Shown here: one piece after another, positions 1 to 10,696 of the stretch | Layout: each line of letters opens with the position of its first letter | Numbering within the stretch: the first letter of the stretch is position 1 | Origin: Plenodomus lindquistii | Taxonomy: Eukaryota > Ascomycota > Dothideomycetes > Pleosporales > Leptosphaeriaceae | Direction of reading: 5' to 3' | Length of the DNA stretch: 64,000 nt | Assembly: GCA_025504975.1 (NCBI GenBank) | Contig: JANUWI010000004.1 | Location: forward strand, 310,001 to 374,000 | Translations under genes and position numbers: made by a program | Notes under the pieces: generated by a model | Databases searched by the model: none | What the model was told of the DNA's origin: nothing | Seen by the model: only the letters and a program-made list of their open reading frames with translations

Positions 1-1608
1 CTGCTGCCATCGATGGCCGATTGAGAGTACTTCGAATTCGCCAGCGGCTATTCCGTTCGCTCCATAGCATTCTCGTCCAACGCCACGACGCCTGTCTGGA
101 GGCAATCCAGTACGATGAAAACTGTTCGCTAGATGAAGCCAAGATCGTGTACGGTAGTGCACTCATCGAGCTGCGGAACCATTACGACGCCCTGGATCTG
201 AAGACCGACCTCGAGCAAGAATATCGTGTTGCAAAACGCAAAAGTAACGAAGCACGACGGAAACCGATACCTATCGCATACATCATTCCAAGTGCCTCGC
301 ATCTTTTCTACAGCGTCCTTGTGGCTCTCGGCGCCGCGATCGAAGCCGGGAGCTGTGTGGTCGTAGAGGTAAGTGCTCAGACGATGCAGCCATGCGTGAC
401 GCTGACGAAGTTTGTCCATTCAGCTGGAGCAGACAACTCAGAAGACTCCAGCCCTTTTGAGGACGATCTTGCATGAATCTTTGGATCGAGATGCTTTCAC
501 CGTAGTCTATTCGCGTGCGCCCCCAGAGTACCTTGCGCAGTGCGTGGTTGTTGATCAAGACAACAAGCTCGACTCACTCAGCAGCGCAGCGCAGCGAGTA
601 CTGTCATCGCCAGTCGCCAGGAACGTAGCCATTGTGGACCGAACATCTCAAGTCGAACTGGCAGCGCAAGAAATCGTCGCTTCGCGTATGTTGTTCGGCG
701 GGGCATCTTTAGCCTCTGTGGATCTGGTACTCGTGAACGAATTCGTTCTGGACAAGTTTAAGAATGCGGTGGTACAAAGCTTGCAGAAGGTTCAAGAAGA
801 GCAAAAGGCGACATCTGCGTCGACAAAGAGATCAAAGTCGAGCCTACGGGGCCCCAGCACTGATATTGACCGGCTTGTCGACGGCGAGAAAGTCCGCTGG
901 GTGCATGGGAATTCTGAACTTGGACTTGTAGAAGTCTTGGATCGGTAAGAACTCGTGGAAGCATTGTCTGATGAGACTTGAACTTATACACTCTAACAGG
1001 ACGAGTCGAATCGCTGGTGGCAGACGCGCACCATCTAGCGTCATTGTCATACACTCCATCACCAGCCTCGACGATCCAATTGACTTCCTGAATACCGATG
1101 CACAGCGAGAAACTCCCACTGCAGCTCTGTATGTATTCAGCGAAGCTAGAGAAGCCAAATACCTCTCGCAGTACATCGACAGTCAAGTGACTTATGTCAA
1201 TCACATTCCTGCACAATCCACCGGTAAGCCCTGCCATGTTGATTGCTGAGCCATCCTTGTACCTTCTTGAGCTGACGAGTTTCTGCAGTGGGCCCACGTA
1301 CGCCACTCAACTATCCTGCAAACCTCCGCCTTCGCTACACCCGCGACATGTTCGAGATCCCTAGCCCGGAGATTGTTCCAGGAGATAGACCTCACATGGC
1401 ATCGAAAATCCTCAAGGCAGCTGCGTTTGTCGACTCCGTGGCGATGAAGCCATTGAAGCCAACGGGCCAGCCAAAGGCAGAAGCATGGGGTTTCTTCGAA
1501 ACGGGAATGATGATTGGCGCTTTTGTGTATATTATCCCCGCAATCGCGCTGACGATAAGTGGCGTGAGCTATGGAGCCTGGAAAGGTTATAAGCACTTGC
1601 ACGGATAG
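1..1608 (+). CDS. aldehyde dehydrogenase-like protein, 5' partial, membrane-tailed
   Basis: Four exons: 1-368, 424-944, 1000-1223, 1289-1608, joined by GT-AG introns that keep frame. The reading frame is open to the left edge, so the N-terminus lies outside the window. The Rossmann-type region (PIPIAYIIPSASHLFYS, then LVALGAAIEAGSCVVVE) and the late region (TPTAALYVFS, SQVTYVNHIPAQST) follow the class-3/fatty-aldehyde dehydrogenase plan. The segment that normally holds NxGQxC reads FGGASLASVDLVLVNEF, with Leu where the nucleophilic Cys is expected, and the usual ELGG glutamate loop reads VELAAQ. The C-terminus carries one hydrophobic segment (about GMMIGAFVYIIPAIALTISG) followed by a short basic tail, suggesting a tail-anchored membrane protein. 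Family assignment is fairly firm; activity as a dehydrogenase is doubtful. It converges on the transcription factor gene 101 bp downstream. Confidence 0.75.
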
Positions 1609-1709
1609 TTCAGACTGTAGTAAGATTCTTTTACACACCAGCTACATTGCAAATTCAACGCCCACAATCGCGTCTTTAATGTGTATGAACAATAGTTACT
1701 GCCCTTTCC

Positions 1710-4700
1710 TTATAATATTTGCGCTACTTTTGCAATTTCCATCATGAGTCGTGTTATGCTCTCCACAATGGCTATTTGTGCACCGTCGCGCGAATGCAAT
1801 GATCTTCTTAAAATCGCAATGGCGATACTCATTGTTGCGTACGCGTCCTCGACGAAACAAATTGAGTTCTCTTCTGATTCGACAGAGCGACTCTGAAGCT
1901 TTCGCAACGCTGGAACACCTTCCGAAACAGAGATGAACTTGCGAATTGTCATGTCGTTCTCTCCATCCAGCCACACCCTTGGGAGCTGAGTGTTGTCTTG
2001 CGCGGGCGAGGTGAGGAGACCGTCGTTCCTCTTCCGCGCCCTCTCGATGACACCAAACACCCAGAGTGTTATGCTCGCTTGATACACTAGCATGATGCGC
2101 AAGTCGCGCAGATCACCGCTGGAATGAGCTTTGGCTGCCTTATAGACCTGCCCAGCGTGCCACAGACTCTGCCGTGCCTCTCGAGTCTGTGTCCACTCTT
2201 GAAGTGATGGGAATACGCGTCGAGCTTCCTGCTCGCCATCTCGCCCAACAAAGGCTTGCAAACCTTGTAATGGTATCAACAGTACCATGTTCAGGAATTC
2301 TAATAGTAGAATTGCTTCTTTGTATGTAGGAGATTCGTGATGTTGACACGAAGATAGTTTCTTGCGTAACATGTTCAACATTTTGCTAAGATTTTCTCGC
2401 TGTGTCGGTAGCGTTGAATTGGGAGCATCATACATATCGTCCCGCTTCGATGAATCGTTCCATTGTATCGCCTCGTAGCGTTGCTGATAGTCCCAAACAA
2501 GGCCCCAGAATCCATAGAGAGTATAGTGGATAGCTGCCGCGTCGATAACCGCACTGGGCGAGTGACCCTCGATCATGGCTTCCCGCATTGTATCAGCAAG
2601 GGTCAATGGATCATCCGAAAGTCTTTCTGCACATTGCAAATACTCTTTTTTCCAGTCCTCGGCGGTTGTTGCTGCCCACATTGCGTTCGGGTCGGGGAAT
2701 GGGACCCGCATTTCGGCGTAAGACATCAACGGATTGACGTGATTGATTATAGATATCTGTGCATCAAATACAAAGGCTCGATAGATCAGTCTGCAAAAAA
2801 AAATGTCAGAAGGCGCCGCGCTCCAGAAAGAGAGAGTAACTCACCGCTTCTGGGTTTCTTGGTCAATCCATTGTCTCCATTTGCGTTGGAGCAAGTCGCC
2901 TTTGTCGCCGTGGTCAGGATGGATCCGATGATAATGATCTCGTCTTAGCCAACGTGCCCTCCGAATAATCTTCCCATGCGGTTAGCAAATGGTGACGCAA
3001 GTGTAGGCACTGAGGAGCGGACCGTTATCACCATCTGGTAGTTCCCCTCAGCGATCTCCATTTGGCGCTTATCTCCGCTCCATACTGACACAAAGGCTTG
3101 TGTTACTGTTATGCATTAGTTTTCAGTGCCGATAGTGCATTCAATTGCACTTACACCAGGCGTGGAGAAGTTGCAAGTCTCTGGACTCGGAATTATCAAT
3201 TGCCATCTGTACACAGTCTTAGTACATCTACAAGTGCTGATACGCAAGGAAGTATGCCCTGGCTTGTACATACGCATTGGAGAATGGCATAACGGAGTAC
3301 ATCAGGCATGACATATCCGAATCGCTGTACAGCTGCATTCGGCGTAAATGCGGCTCCAGCTGCAATAAGGATTGCCAAAAGCTCGGTCCTGATTGTGTCT
3401 GGGCGAAGTGTAGTAGTGTGGAGCCAAGGGAGACTTGTCTGTTGCTGATATGCATGGAACCGCTCTAGCATTTGGCTTAGAAACGACTGCGACGGAAAAC
3501 TTGGGACAATGCGTATCCACTGTTCTTTAGGGCAGTGATGCAGTAGAAGTGATAGCAGTCTGTCCCTATCCTCACTACTCACAAGGAGGTAACGTTCGGA
3601 TGGACTCTCTATACCACTATCCATGGAATGGCTATGATCCGGTGGCAATATTAAGTTCAACGTCTCCGCCGATAGACTGTCTTGTTTGGTAGGTCCCCAT
3701 TCCCACCACTCTCGGAAAGCATGTGTTCCAGCAAAACACGCCAACTGTTCAAATGGCAAATCCGAACGCTCCGCCTCTGGCATTTCTTCAAGCTGAGCGA
3801 TGCCATCCGTTAACATGAGCGGATCAATCTGCGAGAGTGCCATTAGATCGCCGAAATTGTGATCCACATTGAGAAAACAATCCCAAAGATCCATGGCGTC
3901 ATTGTCGTTCGGCTGTATGTTTTGCTCGTGCCCGGGCGGCGCAGGTGATGCAGCAGTAGACCCCAGGATACCTCTTAGCATGTCCGTGTAATTCTGAGTG
4001 ACGGTATGATGGGGCGCATCTAGGAGGGTTTCGAATGCAGCGATGTCTGTGGACCACGTTGTGTTTGAATCAAAATCGCGGGGGTCGCTTGTGGATGTAC
4101 TTCCGTAAGCGTGCGCGGCTTGCATACTTTCGGTAGGCCCAAAGTCTTGGGATGGGGGTACCTGCCTCTGGGTTGGTGTTGAGCCGGACCCAACTCCGTC
4201 TCCCGCCAGTTCCGTCTCCATCGCGTCCAACGCATCGAATCGTTTGTTCAATATAACGTTATGCGACACAGTGTTGTCCAAAGACTCGAAATCGCAAGTG
4301 ATACCCTTCTGGACGCATCGGCGACAAGGCTTGTCATCGCTGCATTTCAGCTTCGAACCTGCGCATGTCCTGCATGCTTGTGATACTCTTCTGCTAGAGT
4401 TCGGCTGTCTATGCCCGCTTGCGGGCGTTTTCCGTAATTTGTCGCGGGCGTGTTGTTCAGTGTGTCGTTTTACCAAGTCACTGTGGCAAAACTCAGTTTG
4501 TCAGCTGCCCTTTCGGTCTTCAATCATACTCACGCGCGTCCGAATACCTTCCCACAGATGCGACAAGGATATGGCTTTTCTTGAGTATCTGGTCGCCGCG
4601 GTGAGCAGAATGAACTGAACGGCCCAGCACAAAGCCCATGAGACAGTATATCTTACGACTGCGTACATGGCGACTGAGATGGTCCACCCTGGTGAACACT

Positions 4701-4765
4701 CGTCGACAATAAGAGCATTGAAATGGCGATGGACGGTCCAATGAAGCGGGTGGAGTGAATGGCAT
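1710..4765 (-). CDS. transcription factor with two C2H2 fingers, Zn2Cys6 cluster and fungal_trans-like domain
   Basis: Seven exons (4765-4657, 4588-4534, 4480-3274, 3206-3155, 3105-3023, 2969-2845, 2790-1710) give 903 aa. Splicing restores two classical C2H2 fingers: C17-x2-C20-x12-H33-x3-H37 and C45-x2-C48-x12-H61-x3-H65, linked by HTQEKPYPC. A complete Zn2Cys6 cluster follows: C91-x2-C94-x6-C101-x5-C107-x2-C110-x6-C117. The central and C-terminal part matches the fungal-specific regulatory domain; spliced segments SRDLQLLHAW, VWSGDKRQMEIAE and the helix-rich region near FDAQISIINHV are typical. It should be a nuclear DNA-binding regulator; targets are unknown. The gene lies just downstream of a flavin monooxygenase and then an enolase-superfamily gene, all on the same strand, so local regulation is possible but unproven. 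The exon 5 donor (GTCCGC) is the weakest junction. Confidence 0.9.
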
Positions 4766-5032
4766 CCTGGAGGTCTACACTTGCGCAAGGCGAAAACCAC
4801 ATATCTCGTGCCAGTGACTTGGTGGGGAGCAAATAGCGGGACAGATGTACGAAGTAGACGTCGAATGTAGGGCGACGGACTGCGGAGGTCATCACGGCAC
4901 TGTGCACTGGACGGACACTGGAGGCTCTGACTAATCACGCTAAGCCGAAGATTGATTGGGTACGTTATTAGTGGAAGTCATTATCCGGGGATACCAGTTA
5001 CGCCAAGCTGGCCATTGATTCTGGCTTCGATA

Positions 5033-6418
5033 CTAGATCTGCTCTCCTCTATCCAACTTCGCCATGGCATCTCTAAATCCATTGTAGGTCATGTTGTACG
5101 ACACGTTCTTCCACATTTGCTCTGGATTCCTCTTTTCGTGCACTTCACGCGTATTCGCATGAACCTTTGTTGCACGCACGCGACGAACACGGTCGAAATC
5201 ACGCAAAAGCTCTGGTACCGTCTCGCGATTGACCATCTGATCAATGAATATGCTCATGCCCTCACCATCCTCGATTGCCTGAGACGCGCCTTGGCCCTGA
5301 TGGGGTGTCATAGCATGAGCTGCATCACCTATCAGTACGGTTCTTCCCTTGAAGTATGTCGGTAATGCATCGTGGTCTCTCAAGGGCCAGAGCTTGATTC
5401 CCTCTGCTTTTCTGTGCAAAGCATCGCATGTCAGCATCTTAATTGAATTGACGCGAGACGCCAAATAGACTCACTCAAGTAACGGTCGCGTCCAGAAGTC
5501 TCCAAACACCCTCAGCATGTCTTCTCTGTCTCCGGGAGCCGACCATGAGTCCGATAAAGGCAAAGCAATAGTTGGGTCCGGTGCGATACATCCAACATTC
5601 AAGAGCTCGCCGTTCCGACATGGGTAGAAAACGACTGAACGGCCCGATCCGTCGGATGCAAGCGACATTGTCAGGTCCTTTTCAATGTTGAATTTGAATG
5701 ATGAGTTAGGATTAGCATTGATGTCTTCAACAACCTCGCGTGGAAGGATGAAGCGAAACATGGATGCGCCAGAGTTCTTTGGAGCAATGTCGGGGACGAT
5801 ATGTGGCCGCACGATCGACTTGACACCGTCTGCACCTAGAATCCACATGTTAGCGAATGTTCAACGTCTCTCAAAACCGGACAAACTCTTACCAATGACG
5901 AGATCGGATTCTATAATAGTTCCATCACTCAGTGTCACAGTACCCGAGTCGACGTCGATAGTTTGGACGTCTGCACGCCAAATCATTCTGGCTGGATCGC
6001 CAGAAATGCCCAGGACTTCTGACGGATCCGTTGCGAGTTTGAGGAGCGATCTCCACAAGTCAATTCTATGTGTAACAAGCCAGTCACTGCCGAAGATTTC
6101 CTTGATCTTGCTCACGTCTTCAGTTCTGACAAGTTCACCTTTGTGATCCAGCGTGCGAACTTTCTCCAACCCAAACGCGCGCGCATCTTCGTTCTTCCAA
6201 CCGTATTTATACAGCCACTTTGTTGCGTTCGGTCCGGGGGTGAGCGCCGCGCCGACTTCATTCCCTGAGGCGGTTCGCTCCAGGATAGTCACGGTATGCT
6301 TTTCTCGCAAAACTCTCGCCGCGAAGAGGCCAGCAATACCTCCACCAACGATAGTAACCCTCAAGCCGGCGTCTGCAGTCATGTTGACCGTGGCTTGTGA
6401 CATGTAAGGTACACACAA
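5033..6418 (-). CDS. FAD-dependent monooxygenase, salicylate hydroxylase-like
   Basis: Three exons (6418-5893, 5835-5475, 5411-5033) give 421 aa; starts at 6403 or 6382 are also possible. Group A flavoprotein hydroxylase features are visible: the dinucleotide-binding VTIVGGGIAGL near residues 21-31, the substrate-side GAALTPGPNA, the DxxIGADG segment created exactly at the first splice junction, and the second FAD motif TVLIGDAAHAMTPHQGQG near residue 320. No signal peptide or membrane segment is seen, so it is expected to be cytosolic. Members of this family hydroxylate aromatic acids such as salicylate or 3-hydroxybenzoate using NAD(P)H and O2, and also tailor secondary metabolites; the substrate cannot be read from sequence. 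It sits between the TF gene and the enolase-superfamily gene on the same strand. Confidence 0.88.
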
Positions 6419-7378
6419 AATTTTCGGGATACTCTAAAAAATGAAAAAAAAAGGTAGAGGCGTATGTATTGAAGCTTTCCCAATGATTCAGATCTGCTGT
6501 TCTCTTGTTATTATGATCTTCCTCTTACTGGCTCACAACTAGCGTTAGAAGAAGGGTCATCGCCCACATCGGCTCCAGCCCTCACTTTCCTCGCCCGCAC
6601 GCCCGAACTCGCGATTCTAGAGCCAACTAAGATGCAATACCCTTCCGAATTAGTATTTCTCTCGCCCGTCGATGCAACGGCCGAAGTGAGTGGAGAACGC
6701 GAAATTCGCGGGGTTCTGTGGAGGCCCGGGGGGCACCGAGTGGCGGGGAACTCGAGTGGATTCTGGTATGTATTGGTATCGATGGGTCCCGGCATCCACC
6801 GCGTTAACCAGGCCCAGCGATGGTTTTCGTCCGGATTTTTGGCTCAGGTACCTAAGCAAAGCAAGACATCTACTCCACAGAGCCGCACATGGTCTGCGCA
6901 AGTCAGAAGACCGTATAATTGTGAAATTGTATATCTATAATTAAAGCTACTAGAGTGTAATATTTATCTCATAAGTTATAGTTGCATTGTTGTGTTACTA
7001 CTGTGGTTCTTGAGCCTTGATGAGGTGTTTAGTTAATTCAGCCAACATATCGGCGCAAAGTTCCATTCGTTCGTGAACAACTACCTACTAGCTACTACGC
7101 GTGAGGTACTATGGTGCGTAATCGAATGTGTACTCCAAAGTCCAAAGGAACTCTGGAAGGACATACCAGTGAATATGCACCCAGTCGTTATGGCAGTCAC
7201 ATAACAATGATCATGAAGAGGCCTCCATGATATAAGCAGCGAAGTGTATCACCAATGATGGGCCCTCAAACAATAATACTATGGAAGATGAAAGTTGGTA
7301 TCTTGTTGACTGGTATTCTTCTACATACATGCAATACAATAGGTGCACTTTCACACAGCCTGTGAGCATACGGTGATA
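6419..7378. other. intergenic, no supported gene
   Basis: Upstream region of the monooxygenase and downstream region of the enolase-superfamily gene. Short ORFs around 6511-6944 overlap on both strands and show no recognisable motif. The part from about 6940 to 7330 is A+T-rich. A C/G-run near 6724 (CCCGGGGGGCACCG) could hold regulator sites, but nothing specific is supported. Confidence 0.5.
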
Positions 7379-8551
7379 CTACTGATCGACAACAAAGCCA
7401 TCATAGTGTGGCCTCATGTGCATAGGCTGCTTGAACGGCGGACGGATCTCCTGCGCGTTATCCACAACGTTTATGCCAATACCAGGTCTTGTTGGTATAT
7501 CAACAAAGCCATTCTCAACCTTGGGAACAAAATCCACCACGTTACTTCCTAGATGATCAAGCGAAGACGTGAAAACACCACTTTCGAAGCCGGTGGCGTA
7601 TTCTTGAATCGCAAAATTGGGAACACTCGCAGCAATCTGCAGACACGCCGCCAGTCCAATCGGAGAAAGTGGATTGTGCGGTACGACCATAACGTTGTGC
7701 GCTTCAGCCATGGCAGCGACCTTCTTCGCCCCAGTGATGCCACCACACAGCGCCACATCCACGCGCACATACTCGACTGCACTGCGGGAAAGGTGAGCCT
7801 GAAACTCGTATATGGTGCTGAATCGTTCTCCAGTGGCGATAGGAACAGCGATACGATCCGCGACGCGCGCCATTGCATCTGCGCTCTCTGGACGAATGGG
7901 ATCCTCGACGAACATGGGATTGTATTGCGCGATCATATTGGTGAACGTTATAGCCTCGGCAGGCGTCAATCTTCTGTGCAGTTCAATCAGGAGGTCCACT
8001 TTGTCGCCTACGACTTCGCGCATTCGGCGCACGTTGTCAGCTGCGTCTTCCATCTTTTTGATGTGTGTCTTGAAGTAAACCTGATCGTGTCCCTCGTCAA
8101 GGAAAGGATTCAGGTGTCCAAACGCAGTATACCCCAAATCCATCTTTTTCTTACACTCCTCCAACACGCCTTCAATGTTCTTCTCGTAAATGTGCCCGTA
8201 TACACGCGCTTTGGTGCGACATGCACCCCCTAGCAGCTGCCACACTGGTACTCCAAGGACTTTACCCTTGATATCCCACAGCGCAATGTCGATGCCAGAG
8301 ATGGCGGCGTTGATGGCAGTGCCTTGAAAGTAGCTGAATCGATGCATGACATTCCAATGATGCTCGATGTCGAATGCGGGTTTGCCAACGAGGTATTCTG
8401 CGAACCGTGAGACGGCTGTCGCGCCGGCTTCAATATGGCCCCATACTCCTGCTTCACCCCAGCCAGTAACACCACTGTCGGTTTCTATGCGCACGAGAAG
8501 GAATTGTCCGACGTGAAGGGGTTGAACTGATTTGATGAGGGGGTTTGCCAT
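7379..8551 (-). CDS. enolase-superfamily dehydratase, galactonate dehydratase-like
   Basis: Intronless, 390 aa. The N-terminal capping domain (about residues 1-115) and the TIM-barrel with mandelate racemase-type ligands are clear: E190-x-H192 (LIELHRR), E216 (FVEDPIRPE), E242 (ATGERF) and H292 (VPHNPLSP). These correspond to the third, fourth and fifth barrel strands and the catalytic histidines of D-galactonate/mannonate dehydratases. The family abstracts a proton alpha to a carboxylate with Mg2+ and removes water from sugar acids. The first metal ligand position is Glu here, where the bacterial enzymes commonly have Asp. A cytosolic enzyme of sugar-acid catabolism is the best guess; the exact substrate is not determinable. 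The start at MANPLIKS matches the expected short N-terminus. Confidence 0.88.
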   Translation of the reverse strand: MANPLIKSVQPLHVGQFLLVRIETDSGVTGWGEAGVWGHIEAGATAVSRFAEYLVGKPAFDIEHHWNVMHRFSYFQGTAINAAISGIDIALWDIKGKVLGVPVWQLLGGACRTKARVYGHIYEKNIEGVLEECKKKMDLGYTAFGHLNPFLDEGHDQVYFKTHIKKMEDAADNVRRMREVVGDKVDLLIELHRRLTPAEAITFTNMIAQYNPMFVEDPIRPESADAMARVADRIAVPIATGERFSTIYEFQAHLSRSAVEYVRVDVALCGGITGAKKVAAMAEAHNVMVVPHNPLSPIGLAACLQIAASVPNFAIQEYATGFESGVFTSSLDHLGSNVVDFVPKVENGFVDIPTRPGIGINVVDNAQEIRPPFKQPMHMRPHYDGFVVDQ

Positions 8552-9675
8552 GGCTGAAGGATTTCGCTGAGTCTTCGTGCGATGAGTTTCTGCAGCGACT
8601 AATACTGGGAGTGAGATAGGAGGTATGTCACGCGTGAAGGGGAGAAATCAGGCAATCAATCAGATACACTGCTAGATTCTCCTCTCATAAACTACATATC
8701 TTCAACTTTGGTTTCAGTCGGCATTTTCCCACGGTGTTGCGTTGTCGGAGGGGTGGTGCCCACATCCGACTTGCGCGTGAATCAACTGTAGGTTCCCCCA
8801 CATTCGGCTCGACAATCATCAGACGCTTACCTACCGGTAGTCTACCAAAAAAGCCAGAGTGATCAACGGTTCTCACACCGAACACGGATGCTTGTGGACT
8901 CACGTACGATGCCTAACAGCAATAGTCTTGAGCAAATGCATCTGTTTTCCCCATGTGAGACGCTGCTAGTGTAGATCATGTGTACATATGACGTAGACGA
9001 ACACATTTCAGTGGGTTGCAGAGGGGCTCAGATAATTGTAGGATAACTGACTTGGGACCACCAGGTGAAAGGGTCATCGCTGTCTCGTCCGTCTTAAAGC
9101 TATTCATACACAGTGTACAAGAGATCCCTCGCTATGCTGTGACTTAATTCTTTAATAGCACTGATGTACTGCGGAACCCTCAAGCAAATTAACGCACGTC
9201 ATCTACTTTACGAAATACTAAGGATATAGGCAAGATTATGTAGCTTACCCTGCGGCCCTGTGCATTAGTATCCCGCCTCCCTCTAGTTTGCAGACGATCT
9301 CGAATAGTCTTCCAAGACTGCTGCCAGAGCCCTGACACCCATGTTTACTCATGCTTTAATCGCGTAACGTGAAAATTCAGCCTGCACAATTTGAGATATA
9401 AACTGCCGCAAGAGAATCCACACGTGTCATCAATGTTTTCGTGACAATGTAACAGGGCCTTGATATTGGAAAGCACTCTGGCAATTATCGATAACTCATC
9501 AATGTAGAGTGTCGCTTCGAGATGCTGGGAAGACACAACCCTGATGCCCCACCTTGTATTGCACTGCCGATTCAACGCATGCAGTGGATGATTTCGCCTA
9601 GGGACTTGGATTTCCGCTGTCTCTGAAGTCTTGATCCCCGACTGTGCTTTCTGTCATCCAGCGAACGAAGCAAAC
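8552..9675. other. intergenic between divergent genes, no supported gene
   Basis: Shared upstream region of the enolase-superfamily gene (-) and the DUF8021 gene (+). A perfect 10-bp palindrome CTACCGGTAG lies at 8831-8840. Short ORFs (8685-8903, 9345-9575) have no recognisable features and are not called. Confidence 0.5.
8831..8840. promoter_or_regulatory. CTACCGGTAG palindrome, possible regulator site
   Basis: A perfect 10-bp inverted repeat centred on CCGG, about 280 bp upstream of the enolase-superfamily start codon. Zn2Cys6 proteins often bind CCG/CGG half-sites, so this is a conceivable operator. A palindrome of this size can occur by chance. Confidence 0.2.
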
Positions 9676-10509
9676 ATGGCCTTCCCAACCCCGATCATGA
9701 TATTCCTCGTCTCCCTATGCCTCACCACCTACACCCTCGCAACATGTGATCGCGCACTCCTCCAGACCATCGCAGCCTCCTACCTGGAAGCCCAAACCTC
9801 AGGAACACCCACCCTCCTCCCCATCGCACCAAACATATCCTACACCGAAAATGACGTCCCTCTTTCCCCCAACGCAGGCGTTCTCGCCCACGCCCTGACC
9901 ATAGATCTCTCCCGCAACCTTTTTGACACGACAACATGTGCCTTTTTCACCGAAATCACCTCAGCAACAGATCCCCACCCCTATGTCATCGACACGCAGA
10001 TCCACGTCTCTCCCTCAACCAACCTCGTCACATCCATGCAATCCGTCGTCGCAGATTCCGGCGATTGGGTCTTCAACGCAACATCGCACCTGCGCTGGTC
10101 CCGTTCCGAATCCTGGGCTCCCATCGATGCAGCTCACCGGAATTCTCGGGCCGTCATTCTCGCTGCCGCAAACGCCTACCTCGATTCCTGGGCCAACGGG
10201 TCAATCAGCGTCCCCTACGGCACGCCCTGTGCACGACTCGAGGGCGGTGCGTATACCGGTGAGCGTAGTCCCACCACAAACACGTGCTACATGCCCGAGT
10301 TTCCCAAGCCGGCGTTTACGGGGGCGGGAAACCGGCGTTATGTTGTTGATGAGGTGATTGGGGCTGTGGGTGTGCTGAACGACTTTCCGTTTATTGATAC
10401 GGTAAAGCCCGAGGGGGCGCCGAGTAGTAATCTGATGAGGGTGGAAGGGGGCAGGATCAGGTATATTCATGAGACTACTGTTTGTGCGACGAGAGGGTGT
10501 GGGAGGTAG
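9676..10509 (+). CDS. secreted protein, DUF8021 family
   Basis: Intronless; the ATG at 9676 is preferred over 9631 because it places a clear signal peptide at the start (MAFPTPIMIFLVSLCLTTYT, cleavage probably before ATCDR), giving 277 aa. The mature part begins CDRALLQTIAASYLEAQ and has the order typical of DUF8021: TxNDVP-like stretch, GVL..AL.ID, a SGDWVFNAT block, a second repeat-like RAVILAAANAYLDSWA, then PYGTPCARLEGGAYTG and a RRYVVDEVIGAVGVL block with paired cysteines. The two halves look like tandem NTF2/SnoaL-type folds. The family is common in Pezizomycotina and its function is unknown. Codon use is strongly C-ending in the first two thirds. Confidence 0.85.
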   Translation: MAFPTPIMIFLVSLCLTTYTLATCDRALLQTIAASYLEAQTSGTPTLLPIAPNISYTENDVPLSPNAGVLAHALTIDLSRNLFDTTTCAFFTEITSATDPHPYVIDTQIHVSPSTNLVTSMQSVVADSGDWVFNATSHLRWSRSESWAPIDAAHRNSRAVILAAANAYLDSWANGSISVPYGTPCARLEGGAYTGERSPTTNTCYMPEFPKPAFTGAGNRRYVVDEVIGAVGVLNDFPFIDTVKPEGAPSSNLMRVEGGRIRYIHETTVCATRGCGR

Positions 10510-10696
10510 ATATTGCGGCGGTTTGGAAGGCATGGTTGGTTTAGGTCCTTAGGAATTGGCTATAGAGTCCAGAGGTGCAAGTTATTCCCAGGGTCAATAC
10601 TCTGCAACCTTCGTTCTGGTCCTATTTTCCCAAACAGTCAAACGAACTTGCACGCCTTGAGAAATCTTGTTCACAAGTTGCTATTCAATTTTCCGG

